Below are positions 7,232-16,631 of a stretch of 52,865 nt of DNA, piece by piece. Below the pieces are notes generated by a model. That model saw only the letters and a list, made by a program, of their open reading frames with translations, was not told the origin of the DNA and did no database searches. Each line of letters starts with the position of its first letter. Within the stretch, counting starts at the first letter, position 1. Source of the stretch: Bacteroidales bacterium (GTDB lineage: Bacteria > Bacteroidota > Bacteroidia > Bacteroidales > UBA932); the NCBI GenBank assembly GCA_017429205.1, contig JAFRPH010000018.1:1-52865 (forward strand). The letters run 5' to 3'. Made by a program: the position numbers and the translations under genes.

Positions 7232-9766
7232 ATGAAAACCAGAGATTTGATGCTCAAGGCGCTCATCGCCACGGCCTTCACGGCGGTGGTTTCGGTGGGT
7301 TGCACGGGCCTCGAGCCCTACACCATCGACGCTCCGGACGACCTGGCCGAGAAGATCGCCGCCTACAAGGCGGAGAAGGAGGCCCAGAACGTCGTCCCCG
7401 ACGATGCCGTGCCGATTGAAATCTCCCCCGCCGTTGTCGGCCAGGAAGACAACAATTCCGGCTGGTGGGCGGACTTCAGCCAGTACTTCACCATTCCGGT
7501 GGCGAAGAAACTCGTCCTCAAATTCAAGAACTACTCCCTCGGAGAGGCCAACTACCAGAACTGGGTTCTCGCCGTCACGAACGCGAAAGAGCGCGGCGGC
7601 GACGGTTATGCCGAGTATTTCGTCCTCCGCTCCGACATGTGGAAATGGGGCAGCGGAGACAACGGCTCCAACACCGGCGTTTCCCTGGACATGGACGGCG
7701 TCGCGCCCGACGGTGACGCCTGGTGGGAGAACTTCCGCGCCAAGATGAACGGCGCCGAGGTGGAGATGACCGTGGACCATGCCAGCGAGGGTACCGCCTA
7801 CATCAAGGCGGTCGCCACTGCGACGGACGGCACGGTGATCACCGAGACCTACAGCCAGGCCGTCTCCTTCGTGGACGACATCAACGCCTTCCTGGTGGCC
7901 GACCACGACCACTTCGTGCTCGAGAGCGCTTTCCTCTCCACTTCCGACTACCCGATCATCCCGGACTCCGACCCGGACTACCTCGTCATCACAGAGTCTC
8001 CCAAGGCCGTGAACTACAGCGAGAACCCGGAGGAAATCGACTGGTGGGGCAATTCCGTCGTGACCGTCTTCTTCAAGGACGAATCCTCGATGACGGTGGA
8101 CAAGGAAGCCGTGAGCATCACCGAACCGGATCTCACCACGCCCGGCAACAAGACCGTGGTCGTGACCTACAGCCGCTCCAAGAAGGGCGTCCTCACCGAG
8201 GCCGCCGCCGGCTACTACAACTTCGAGCTGGTGGCCGACCTGGAGAGTCTGCAGATCACGCAGGCGCCTTCGCACAATACGTATTATTTCTACGACAACA
8301 CCGGCCTGGACTTCCGTCCGTACGGCATCCAGCTGCAGGCGACCTATCAGGGCGGCACCACCGTGGACCTCACCCTGGACGACGTGACCGTCTCCCCGAT
8401 CGCCCTCGTGGAGGGTGAGCAGGACGTGACCTTCACCTACAAGCCCGGTTCCAAGCCCGTCACCGCCACCACCCGCATCAACCTCGTCAAGGGCGGCCTC
8501 GCCCTGGGCGTTCCTGAGCTGAACTCCGCCTGGTGGGCCTACTTCGCGCCCGACCGGAAGGTCCCGCAGGGTGAAAGCGTCTCCTTCGAGATGGACGTCT
8601 ATTCCGTCGCGGAATTCAACTGGCAGGCGCCCGTAGCCATCCTCCGCAAGGGCGACCTCGCGCTCGGCGGCGCCGGCGAGTATGCCGTGGTCCGCATCGA
8701 CAACTTCGGCTGGGGTTCCACCTTCGTCAATGCCGACGAGAACAAGGAGAGCGACTGGAACTGGGATTCCTTCCTCCCGATGCTCACCAACGCCCACGTC
8801 ACCATCACGGCCACCAACAACGGCGACAACGCCGTCGTCCGCTACGACGTCCTCTGGGCCAACGGCGAGGAGCACTTCCAGCTGTACAAGAACATCGCCA
8901 TCAACGATCCGGACGATGTGTACCTCTCCTGCACCGTGGACAACTGCTACGCGGTCCTCGTGCCCGACGATTACACCACCCCGGATCCCGATCCGGAGGA
9001 TCCCACCAAGATCGTGAGCCTCTCCGCCGGCGCCACGGCCAAGGTCGTGGGCGGGACGAAGGTCGTCACCCTCTCCCCCGAGAACGTCGTCGTGAAGGCC
9101 ACCCGCGCCAACGGCGAGGAAATCACCCTTCCGGGCGGCTATACCGTCAATTTCACGGGTGACAAGGTGGTCTATGACGCCACGCCCGGCACCTACGCCG
9201 ACGCCTTCACGGTGACCTACACCCCGGCCGGCGGCGAGCCGCTGACCGCCCAGGGCGCCCTCACCATCGCCGCCAGCGACCAGGAGAAGCAGGCCGCCCG
9301 CGTGGGCGCCGACGACTTCAGCAACGCCTGGTGGAGCACCTTCTCCAAGGACTGGACCGTCGCCGCCGGCGAAAGCCTGAGCGTCGGCATGGAGGTCCAT
9401 TCGCTCGCGCAGCTGAACCACCAGAGCCCCTGCACCATCGTCCGCAAGGCGAATGGAACCGAGTACGGCGTCGTCCGCATGGACCACTTCGGCTGGCTGT
9501 ACGCGACCAACACCAACGAAGGTCTCGCCGAGCTGGGCTGGATCCTCGCCAGCAACTGGACCTGGGACGGCTTCGCCGCCAACATCGAAGGCTCCCACGT
9601 CACCGTGACCGTCGCCAACAGCGGCAACGGCAAGGCCTCCGTCCGCTACTACGTGGTCTACGCCAACGGCGAAACCCACTTCCAGTACTATGACAACATC
9701 ACGGTGGACAGCGCCGACGTGCAGTTCGCCTTCGTCACCGAAGCCTCCTACCTTGATTTCGACTGA
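7232..9766 (+). CDS. lipoprotein with three repeated WW modules and Ig-like spacers; probable surface glycan-binding protein
   Basis: An 844-residue non-enzymatic lipoprotein. The start at 7232 was chosen because it begins MKTRDLMLK plus a lipoprotein leader (VSVGC, Cys24); the longer open frame from 7079 lies inside the GH43 gene. A homologous module occurs three times, near residues 70-250, 430-590 and 695-844. Each begins with NSGWW, NSAWW or SNAWW, continues with a GES- or VAKK-type strand and a (V/L)R(I/M/S)D..(G/K)W motif, and two of them end EHFQLYKN or THFQYYDN. Between them lie bacterial Ig-like segments (about 250-430 and 590-695; LESLQITQAP, KIVSLSAGATAKV). The exposed tryptophans suggest carbohydrate binding. 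The gene precedes SusC, whereas such proteins usually follow SusD. I do not know the family name. Confidence 0.8.
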   Translation: MKTRDLMLKALIATAFTAVVSVGCTGLEPYTIDAPDDLAEKIAAYKAEKEAQNVVPDDAVPIEISPAVVGQEDNNSGWWADFSQYFTIPVAKKLVLKFKNYSLGEANYQNWVLAVTNAKERGGDGYAEYFVLRSDMWKWGSGDNGSNTGVSLDMDGVAPDGDAWWENFRAKMNGAEVEMTVDHASEGTAYIKAVATATDGTVITETYSQAVSFVDDINAFLVADHDHFVLESAFLSTSDYPIIPDSDPDYLVITESPKAVNYSENPEEIDWWGNSVVTVFFKDESSMTVDKEAVSITEPDLTTPGNKTVVVTYSRSKKGVLTEAAAGYYNFELVADLESLQITQAPSHNTYYFYDNTGLDFRPYGIQLQATYQGGTTVDLTLDDVTVSPIALVEGEQDVTFTYKPGSKPVTATTRINLVKGGLALGVPELNSAWWAYFAPDRKVPQGESVSFEMDVYSVAEFNWQAPVAILRKGDLALGGAGEYAVVRIDNFGWGSTFVNADENKESDWNWDSFLPMLTNAHVTITATNNGDNAVVRYDVLWANGEEHFQLYKNIAINDPDDVYLSCTVDNCYAVLVPDDYTTPDPDPEDPTKIVSLSAGATAKVVGGTKVVTLSPENVVVKATRANGEEITLPGGYTVNFTGDKVVYDATPGTYADAFTVTYTPAGGEPLTAQGALTIAASDQEKQAARVGADDFSNAWWSTFSKDWTVAAGESLSVGMEVHSLAQLNHQSPCTIVRKANGTEYGVVRMDHFGWLYATNTNEGLAELGWILASNWTWDGFAANIEGSHVTVTVANSGNGKASVRYYVVYANGETHFQYYDNITVDSADVQFAFVTEASYLDFD

Positions 9767-9781
9767 TAACCGCCTTCCGAT

Positions 9782-12700
9782 ATGAAAAACCTGTTTAATA
9801 CGATATTCCTTTGCGCCCTCCTGGCTCTCGCTCCGGCCGCTTTCAGCGGCAGGGACGGCGGCTATGCAGCCTTCGCGCAGAACAACGTGACCGTCACGGG
9901 CACCGTCGTGGACGAGCTCGGCGAACCCCTGCTGGGCGCCGGCATCGTGGTGAAGGACACCACGACCGGCACCACGGCCGACTTGGACGGCAACTTCGTC
10001 CTCACGGTGCCGGAAGGCTCCGTCCTCCAGTTCATCTCCGTGGGCTTCCAGACGGTGGAGATCACCGTCGGCCCGAACGGCAACCTCGGGACCATCACGA
10101 TGAAGACCGAGACCACGCTCCTGGACCAGGTGGTCGTGGTGGGTTACGGCTCCCAGAAGAAGGTGGACCTGACCGGTTCGGTCGCCATCGTCGACGCCGA
10201 CGAGATGAAGAAGGTCTCCCACTCCAACATCTCCTCGATGCTGGAGGGCAAGGTCGCCGGCGTGCAGATCACGTCCGACGGCCAGCCGGGCGCCGACCCG
10301 GCCGTCCGCATCCGCGGTATCGGCTCCTTCGGCGACACCAGCCCGCTGTACGTGATCGACGGTGTGCCGATGGGCACCACCATCCGCGACTTCTCCCCGA
10401 ACGACATCGAGACCATCCAGGTCCTCAAGGACGCCTCCGCGGCCGCCATCTACGGTTCCCGCGCGGCGAACGGCGTCGTGATCATCACCACCAAGAACGG
10501 CAAGAAGAACCAGCCCATCCGCGTGGAATACCGCGGCTACGCGGGCGTGGACCAGATCCGCAAGGGCGTGTACGACGTGATGGACGCCGCCCAGTACGGC
10601 GACTACATCCGGATGTCCTACGAGAACAACGGCCTCGGCGACAAGGTTCCCGCCGGCTACGTGAAGGGTTCCGAGAGCTACCTCGATCCCGCCACCAACA
10701 ACACCGACTGGTTCAAGGAGATGTTCAAGACCGGTATCCGCCAGAACCACAACGTGAACCTCTCCGGCGGCGGCGAGAACAGCACCTTCAACGTGGGCCT
10801 CGACTACTTCAGCCAGAAGGGCACCCTCGTGGGCGCGGGCCCGAACTTCGACCGCTTCACCGCCCGTGTGAACAACACGATGGACGTGAAGTTCGTCAAG
10901 CTCCGCACCGGCATCGTCTATTCCCACTCCGACCAGGACAACATGTCCTCCTCCAACGCCAACGAGTACGTCCAGGGCCTGTACGGCACCCAGTACCCGA
11001 TCATGGCGACGACCCTGTTCATCCCGCCGACCATCAAGGCCTATGACGCGAGCACCTGGTTCCTGGACCGGGTCGTGGGCGCCGCCTCCGACTACTCCTA
11101 CGACGCCTACGGGTTCGGCACCTACTATGACGCCATCCACGGCGACATCCGTATCGCCAACCCGCTGCTGTACAACACCCTCATCCAGCGCAAGTCGACG
11201 GTGGACCGCGTGGTCGCCACCGGCTCCGCCACGGTGGACCTGCTGGGCATGGTGGGCGTGAAGAGCGACAACCACAAGCTGGACTACAACCTGAACCTCT
11301 CCTACAGCCGCTCCTTCGTGAAGGGCTTCACCTTCCTGCCGGCCTTCATCCTCTCGAACGCCAACTACCTGGCCAAGAGCAACGAGCGCCTGAGCGAGAA
11401 CTACAACAACTACTCCGACTTCCTGGTGGAGAACTACCTCACCTATGACGGAAAGATGGGCAACCATCACCTGAACACCGTGGTGGGCATGACCTTCCAG
11501 CGGGAGCGGTACCACACCCTCGCGGGCTGGGGCAACAACATGCCGGAGCCGTACTACCTCCAGGTGGGCAACGCCACCGACCGCGACGCCAGCTCCTACG
11601 AGAGCGAGCACGTGCTGGCCTCCCTCATCGGCCGTGTCAATTACGACTACGACAGCCGCTACCTGTTCCAGGCCACGGTCCGCCGGGACGGTTCCTCCCG
11701 CCTGAGCGTGAACCGCTACGACTGGTTCCCGTCCTTCTCCGTGGGTTGGAGAGTGGACAAGGAGCCCTTCTTCAGCGTGGATCCCCAGCTGGTGAGCCTC
11801 CTGAAATTCCGCGCCAGCTACGGTATCCTGGGTAACGAGAACATCGGCGACTACGCCTTCATGGACACGATGGCCCGCGGCAACTACACCTACAGCTTCG
11901 GCGGCCAGAAGGTCACCGGCTCGGCCATCTCCAACTACGTGAACGAGTTCATCCGCTGGGAGAAGAAGAAGTCCCTGGACATCGGTATGGACTTCTCCAT
12001 GTTCGGCGGCGCCTTCGAGTTCAATGCGGACTACTACCGCAACGTCTCCGAGGACCTGCTGTACTCCGTCCCGGTCCCGGCCGAGGCCGGCGCCACCAAC
12101 GGCAGCGTGACGATGAACGCCGCCACGATGGTGAACTCCGGTGTCGAACTAAGCGCCAGCTACCGCAACTACAGCCGCGAATTCAAGTACGACCTCTCCG
12201 GCAACGTCACGTTCCCGAAGAACGTCGTGACCTCCCTGGGCATGGGCACCGTCTCCCGGGACGATGCGATGTGCCGCACCATCGTGGGCGAGGAAGTGGG
12301 CCGCTTCTACGGCTATGTCTACGAGGGCATCTTCCAGAACCAGTACGAGATCGACCACCACATCAACGAGAACGGCGACTTCGTGATCCAGAACGGCGCC
12401 CACCCCGGCGACGTGGCCTACCGCGACCTCAACAACGACGGCCAGATCACGGCCGACGACCGCACCTTCCTCGGCAGCGGCATGCCCAAGGTCACCTTCG
12501 GCCTGAGCGCCCGCTTCGAGTACAAGAACATCGACCTCACCCTGTCCACCTACGGCGCCGCGGGCCACAAGCTCGTGGACTATGTGGACCAGGCCCTGCA
12601 CAGCTCCTACGGCATCAACAACAAGAGCGTGGACCTCGTGAACGCCTGGACGCCGGAGAACCCGAACACCACCGTGCCGCGCGTGGCGAACAGCGCCGAC

Positions 12701-12982
12701 GGCACCGTGAACAACGACTTCTTCAGCTCCCGGTTCCTGCAGAACGGCGCCTACTGGAAGATCGCGAACGTCGAACTCGGCTACAACTTCCCTTCGAAGT
12801 GGTTCGAGGATGCGTTCCTTTCCAGCGCCCGCGTCTATCTGTCGGGCCAGAACCTCTACACCCTCACCGCCTACCGCGGCTACAACATCGACTTCGCCGG
12901 CGGCGTCTTCACCCCGGGCTTCAACTACTGCTCGTATCCGGCCCCGATGACCTTCATGCTGGGCGTGAACCTGTCCTTCTAA
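9782..12982 (+). CDS. SusC-like TonB-dependent outer-membrane transporter
   Basis: A 1066-residue outer-membrane barrel that imports oligosaccharides bound by its SusD partner, powered by TonB. The signal peptide is about 1-33. A carboxypeptidase-regulatory-like domain follows (35-100; VTGTVVDELGEPLLGAGIVV). The plug starts at LDQVVVVGYGSQKK and contains VRIRGIGSFGDTSPLYVIDG and LKDASAAAIYGSRAANGVVI, both SusC signatures. The barrel ends with the expected aromatic C terminus MLGVNLSF. It lies 15 bases after the binding lipoprotein, and its stop directly abuts the SusD leader. Substrate specificity cannot be read from sequence; the neighbours point to arabinan. Confidence 0.96.
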   Translation: MKNLFNTIFLCALLALAPAAFSGRDGGYAAFAQNNVTVTGTVVDELGEPLLGAGIVVKDTTTGTTADLDGNFVLTVPEGSVLQFISVGFQTVEITVGPNGNLGTITMKTETTLLDQVVVVGYGSQKKVDLTGSVAIVDADEMKKVSHSNISSMLEGKVAGVQITSDGQPGADPAVRIRGIGSFGDTSPLYVIDGVPMGTTIRDFSPNDIETIQVLKDASAAAIYGSRAANGVVIITTKNGKKNQPIRVEYRGYAGVDQIRKGVYDVMDAAQYGDYIRMSYENNGLGDKVPAGYVKGSESYLDPATNNTDWFKEMFKTGIRQNHNVNLSGGGENSTFNVGLDYFSQKGTLVGAGPNFDRFTARVNNTMDVKFVKLRTGIVYSHSDQDNMSSSNANEYVQGLYGTQYPIMATTLFIPPTIKAYDASTWFLDRVVGAASDYSYDAYGFGTYYDAIHGDIRIANPLLYNTLIQRKSTVDRVVATGSATVDLLGMVGVKSDNHKLDYNLNLSYSRSFVKGFTFLPAFILSNANYLAKSNERLSENYNNYSDFLVENYLTYDGKMGNHHLNTVVGMTFQRERYHTLAGWGNNMPEPYYLQVGNATDRDASSYESEHVLASLIGRVNYDYDSRYLFQATVRRDGSSRLSVNRYDWFPSFSVGWRVDKEPFFSVDPQLVSLLKFRASYGILGNENIGDYAFMDTMARGNYTYSFGGQKVTGSAISNYVNEFIRWEKKKSLDIGMDFSMFGGAFEFNADYYRNVSEDLLYSVPVPAEAGATNGSVTMNAATMVNSGVELSASYRNYSREFKYDLSGNVTFPKNVVTSLGMGTVSRDDAMCRTIVGEEVGRFYGYVYEGIFQNQYEIDHHINENGDFVIQNGAHPGDVAYRDLNNDGQITADDRTFLGSGMPKVTFGLSARFEYKNIDLTLSTYGAAGHKLVDYVDQALHSSYGINNKSVDLVNAWTPENPNTTVPRVANSADGTVNNDFFSSRFLQNGAYWKIANVELGYNFPSKWFEDAFLSSARVYLSGQNLYTLTAYRGYNIDFAGGVFTPGFNYCSYPAPMTFMLGVNLSF

Positions 12983-12994
12983 ATGCTTGAGATT

Positions 12995-14821
12995 ATGAAA
13001 AAGATATCGTACATCCTGGCTTCCCTCTGCGTCCTCGCCGCTTTCGTCTCCTGCGACAAGCAGCTGGCCGTGAAGAACGTGAACAACCAGACCACCTACG
13101 ACTTCGGCAATACCGAGTCCGACCTCCAGGAGGCCGTGATCGCCTGCTACAACCGCATCCGCCTGGAGGGCACCTTCGCCCGCGTGGGCTATATGCACGA
13201 CGTCGTCCGCGGCGACGAGGCCTGGAACCCCCAGAACGCCTGGTACCTCCCGGCCGACCACCTGAATTCCCCGGGCACCATCGACGTCACCGACCAGTGG
13301 ATCTGGCGCGACTGCTTCCACGTGGTGAACCGCTGCAACTTCGTCCTCTCCAAAATCACCGGCGAGGAGGAGAACCTCAAGGAAAGCTACAAGCGGATGC
13401 GCGGCGAGGCGCTGTTCCTCCGCGCCCTCGCCTACTACACGCTGGCCACCTATTACCAGACCGTTCCGCTGTTCACGGACTACGCCCAGTACGGCTCCCT
13501 GGAGACCATCTACTCCGAGAACGTGCCCCAGGACGAGATCCTGGACCAGGTGGAGAAGGACCTCACCGAGGCGATGACCCTCCTGCCCAAGCGCGACATC
13601 GGCGGTGAGTGGGCCAAGGGCCGCGCCACCTGCGGCGCCGCCGCCGGCTACTATGCCCGCGTGCTGATGTTCCGCCACAAGTACAGCGACGCCCTCGCCG
13701 TCCTGAAGGACCTCCTGAATTCCGCAGACGGTGGCAACGAACGCTACGGCCACTATGAGTTGGTCGCCGACTATGGCGCCAACTTCCGCGAAGGCACCGC
13801 CGACGAGAACAATGTCGAGAGCCTGTTCGAGGTCCAGTTCATGGACTACGGAACCGGCGGCGCCGACGAGGAATGGACCCCGGTGAACATCTCTTCCAAC
13901 GCCACGCAGGGCCACGCCCTCGAAGCCAACTTCGGTCCCGGCAACTTCGGCGGCTGGAGCGACGTCGCGGTGAGCAACTGGCTCTACAACCTGTACAAGG
14001 CCGAGCGTTGCACCGACGGCCGCCTGGATCCCCGCCTGTATTGGACGGTCCTCTCCTACGAGGCCGAGTACAACACCTACACGGGCGTGGCGACGGCCGC
14101 CTACCCGAACGGCGACCCGCGCAAGAACGAGGCGTACCAGGTGGTCATCACCGACGCCAACAAGGGGATTCTCCGCACCAACAATGACAACGGCGGCATC
14201 CCCGTGGCCAAATGGACCAACGCCCGCACCGGCCTGTACGGCAGCGTCGTCACCGGCCTGCACTGCGGCATCAACATCCGTCTGATGCGCTATGCCGACG
14301 TCCTCCTCCGCGCCGCCGAGTGCGAGAACGAGGTGAGCGGCCCCACCCAGCAGGCCATCGACTGGATCAATGCGGTCCGCACCCGCGCCGCCCTCGCCCC
14401 GCTGCAGCTCTCCGCCTACGCCGGCAACGCCAACAAACTCTTCGAGCAGATCGCCAACGTCGAGCGTCCGAAGGAGTTCGGTCTGGAGAACGGCCGCGGC
14501 ATCGACCTCATCCGCTGGGGCTTCTTCTACAACACCGACCGCCTGCACCAGATCGCCGAGCACAGCCGCTACCTGTTCGAGAAGTACGACAAGGAGAATC
14601 CCGTGCCCGTCACGACCGAGAACCTCGCCGCCAAGAACGCCGGCTCCGGCATTCCCTGCACCGACGACTCCTACACCTCCTATTTCCGCGAGGGCCACGA
14701 GTATTTCCCGATCTTCCAGGGCACGCTCAACGAGAACCCCAAACTGCATGGGAATTCGGCCAATACCAACACGTCCAACACGCCTTCCTGGCCCATCCGG
14801 CCGGTGACGTCCCTGAACTAA
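12995..14821 (+). CDS. SusD-like glycan-binding outer-membrane lipoprotein
   Basis: A 608-residue RagB/SusD-family lipoprotein that caps the SusC barrel and presents glycan to it. The start at 12995 (MKKISYILASL) gives a clean lipoprotein signal with Cys20 (AFVSC). The ATG at 12983 would add four residues and touches the SusC stop. Family features include an N-terminal TPR-rich region (RMRGEALFLRALAYYTLATY), KGRATCGAAAGYYARVLMF, and the C-terminal RGIDLIRWGFFYNTDRLHQI. It ends with the usual C-terminal YFPIFQGTLNENPKL segment. It is the partner of the preceding SusC. Confidence 0.95.
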   Translation: MKKISYILASLCVLAAFVSCDKQLAVKNVNNQTTYDFGNTESDLQEAVIACYNRIRLEGTFARVGYMHDVVRGDEAWNPQNAWYLPADHLNSPGTIDVTDQWIWRDCFHVVNRCNFVLSKITGEEENLKESYKRMRGEALFLRALAYYTLATYYQTVPLFTDYAQYGSLETIYSENVPQDEILDQVEKDLTEAMTLLPKRDIGGEWAKGRATCGAAAGYYARVLMFRHKYSDALAVLKDLLNSADGGNERYGHYELVADYGANFREGTADENNVESLFEVQFMDYGTGGADEEWTPVNISSNATQGHALEANFGPGNFGGWSDVAVSNWLYNLYKAERCTDGRLDPRLYWTVLSYEAEYNTYTGVATAAYPNGDPRKNEAYQVVITDANKGILRTNNDNGGIPVAKWTNARTGLYGSVVTGLHCGINIRLMRYADVLLRAAECENEVSGPTQQAIDWINAVRTRAALAPLQLSAYAGNANKLFEQIANVERPKEFGLENGRGIDLIRWGFFYNTDRLHQIAEHSRYLFEKYDKENPVPVTTENLAAKNAGSGIPCTDDSYTSYFREGHEYFPIFQGTLNENPKLHGNSANTNTSNTPSWPIRPVTSLN

Positions 14822-14837
14822 GAAACGAAGAAGGATC

Positions 14838-16517
14838 ATGAAAAACAGAATCTATATCGCAGCGGCCCTCTGCGGCCTCCTGGCTGCCGCCTCCTGCACC
14901 AAGGACAACGGCGTGGGCATCATGACCAAGGAAGACTACGAAGGCGCCGTGGAGAACGGCATCCCGACGTACGCCGACGACTACTCTCCCATCGCCAACT
15001 GGGATTTCCACCCGAACTGGAACCTGGCCAACGTCCACGACCCCTCCGTCGCCTACTATGACGGTTACTACTATATGTTCGGCACCTCCGCCTCGTACGG
15101 AAACGAGCACGACAAGGCCACCATCGGCCGCCAGTATCAGGGCAAGCGCTCCAAGGACCTCGTGAACTGGACGCACGTGTACGGGCCGATGAGCACCGCC
15201 CCGGCGTGGGTGAAGGACTCCCTGAACAACATCCGCGGCCGGATGGACCTGCCCGCCATCGAGAACCCCGTGTACGGGTACTGGGCGCCGGTCATCCGCG
15301 TGGTGGACGGCAAGCTCCGGATGTACTACAGCATCGTGGTGGACAACATGATCAAGACCGGCGGCACCAATTTCGACGGCAGCTGGACCGAGCGCGCCTT
15401 CATCGGCATGGCCGAGACCACCGACCCGTCCAACCCGGAAGCCTGGGAGGACAAGGGCTTCGTCGTGTGCTCCTCCACGGCCAAGGCCGCGGGCGACTGG
15501 GGCCGCGCCAGCGCTGGCGGCGACTACGGCAACGCCTACTTCTACTACAACGCCATCGACCCGACCTACATCGTCGCCCCCGACGGCAAGCACTGGCTCA
15601 TCTACGGCTCCTGGCACAGCGGCTTCGCGCTCCTGGAGATCAATCCCGCCACCGGCAAGCCCGTGAACACCCTCGGCAATCCGTGGGCCGACGGCGACGT
15701 CGCCGACCTCCAGTCCCGCTACGGCGTCCGCATCGCCACCCGCGTCCCGACCGGCACCTGGTCGCACTGGCAGGGCAGCGAGGCTCCGGAAATCATCTTC
15801 AACAACGGCTACTACTACCTGTTCATGGCCTATGACGGCCTGGACATCCCCTACAACACCCGCGTGGCCCGCAGCTCCAAGATCGAAGGCCCGTACGTGG
15901 ACATCAAGGGGACCGACATCACCGCCGGCGGCGTGGCCTATCCCATCGTGACCCATCCGTACAAGTTCTCGCAAGGCGACGGCTGGGTGGGCATCTCCCA
16001 CTGCGGCATCTTCCAGCAGGACGGCACCGGGGACTGGTTCTACGCCTCGCAGGGCCGCCTCCCGGCCGGTGTGAACGGCAACGAGAGCTCCAACGCCCTG
16101 ATGATGGGCCATATCCGCCGCATCGTCTGGTGCCCTTCCTCCGCCGACAGCCTCAACGACCTGTGGCCGATCGCCCTTCCGGAGCGCTATGCGGGCCTGG
16201 ACAACACCAAGGTGACCTCCGCCGAGATCGCCGGCACCTGGGAGCACATCAACCTCACGTACCAGCAGGGCGTGATGGACACCGCCCAGACGCTGACGCT
16301 CGCCGCCGGCGGCCAGATGAGCGGCGCGCTCACCGGCACCTGGACCTTCGACGAGAGCACCCAGTATCTGACGCTTGCGCCCGCCTCCGGCCCGAAAGTG
16401 GTCGTGGTCGTCGCCCGCGAGGCCGACTGGGAAGCCGCACCCCGCAAGGCGACCATCGTGTACGCCGGCACGGAGAAGTCCCTGGACGCCACCTGGTGGG
16501 GAAAGAAGGTCAACTGA
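14838..16517 (+). CDS. GH43 endo-arabinanase lipoprotein with C-terminal GH43_C-type domain
   Basis: A 559-residue enzyme, probably the surface endo-acting arabinanase of the left operon. The lipoprotein leader ends AAASC (Cys20), followed by TKDNG, an acidic post-Cys stretch that could favour surface export. The GH43 triad is Asp68 (NVHDPSVAYYDG), Asp241 (NAIDPTYIVAPDG) and Glu315 (GSEAPEII). The barrel also shows YWAPVIRVVDGKLRMYYS and GYYYLFMAYDGL. Residues about 455-559 form a small beta domain (IAGTWEHINLTYQQG...) like the C-terminal domain of secreted endo-arabinanases. It lies 16 bases after SusD. The last codons and the stop lie inside a strong hairpin (16499-16528). Confidence 0.9.
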   Translation: MKNRIYIAAALCGLLAAASCTKDNGVGIMTKEDYEGAVENGIPTYADDYSPIANWDFHPNWNLANVHDPSVAYYDGYYYMFGTSASYGNEHDKATIGRQYQGKRSKDLVNWTHVYGPMSTAPAWVKDSLNNIRGRMDLPAIENPVYGYWAPVIRVVDGKLRMYYSIVVDNMIKTGGTNFDGSWTERAFIGMAETTDPSNPEAWEDKGFVVCSSTAKAAGDWGRASAGGDYGNAYFYYNAIDPTYIVAPDGKHWLIYGSWHSGFALLEINPATGKPVNTLGNPWADGDVADLQSRYGVRIATRVPTGTWSHWQGSEAPEIIFNNGYYYLFMAYDGLDIPYNTRVARSSKIEGPYVDIKGTDITAGGVAYPIVTHPYKFSQGDGWVGISHCGIFQQDGTGDWFYASQGRLPAGVNGNESSNALMMGHIRRIVWCPSSADSLNDLWPIALPERYAGLDNTKVTSAEIAGTWEHINLTYQQGVMDTAQTLTLAAGGQMSGALTGTWTFDESTQYLTLAPASGPKVVVVVAREADWEAAPRKATIVYAGTEKSLDATWWGKKVN

Positions 16518-16528
16518 CCTTCTTTCCC
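16499..16528. terminator. 14-bp hairpin spanning the stop codon of the surface GH43
   Basis: GGGAAAGAAGGTCA (16499-16512) pairs fully with TGACCTTCTTTCCC (16515-16528), and the TGA stop is part of the 3' arm. No long T run follows, so it could be a leaky terminator, an RNA-stability element or a translation-coupled structure. A new promoter lies 66 bases downstream. Confidence 0.6.
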
Positions 16529-16593
16529 GGGGAATTGGTTTGTTCTTCATAACAAATGAACCATTTTTCATACCCGATACGCGAGAAAACGAC

Positions 16594-16601
16594 TATTTTT
16601 G
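16594..16601 (+). promoter_or_regulatory. -7 element ahead of the GH51/GH43 pair
   Basis: TATTTTTG matches TAnnTTTG and lies in an AT-rich stretch after the hairpin. It shows that the open frame from TTG 16599 is not coding at its 5' end, and supports a start at 16626 or 16632. No clear -33 TTTG is visible; TTTTTC at 16564-16569 is a weak candidate. Confidence 0.5.
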
Positions 16602-16631
16602 CGTACAGAGACTAATAACTTGATAATGATT

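Noticed and set aside
7214..11611. A 1465-codon open frame on the minus strand
   Set aside because: It is antisense to the binding lipoprotein and SusC genes, with the same low-complexity composition and no recognisable motif.
16599..16631. TTG start for the short GH51
   Set aside because: The codon lies within the -7 element 16594-16601, and a normal signal peptide starts at 16632.
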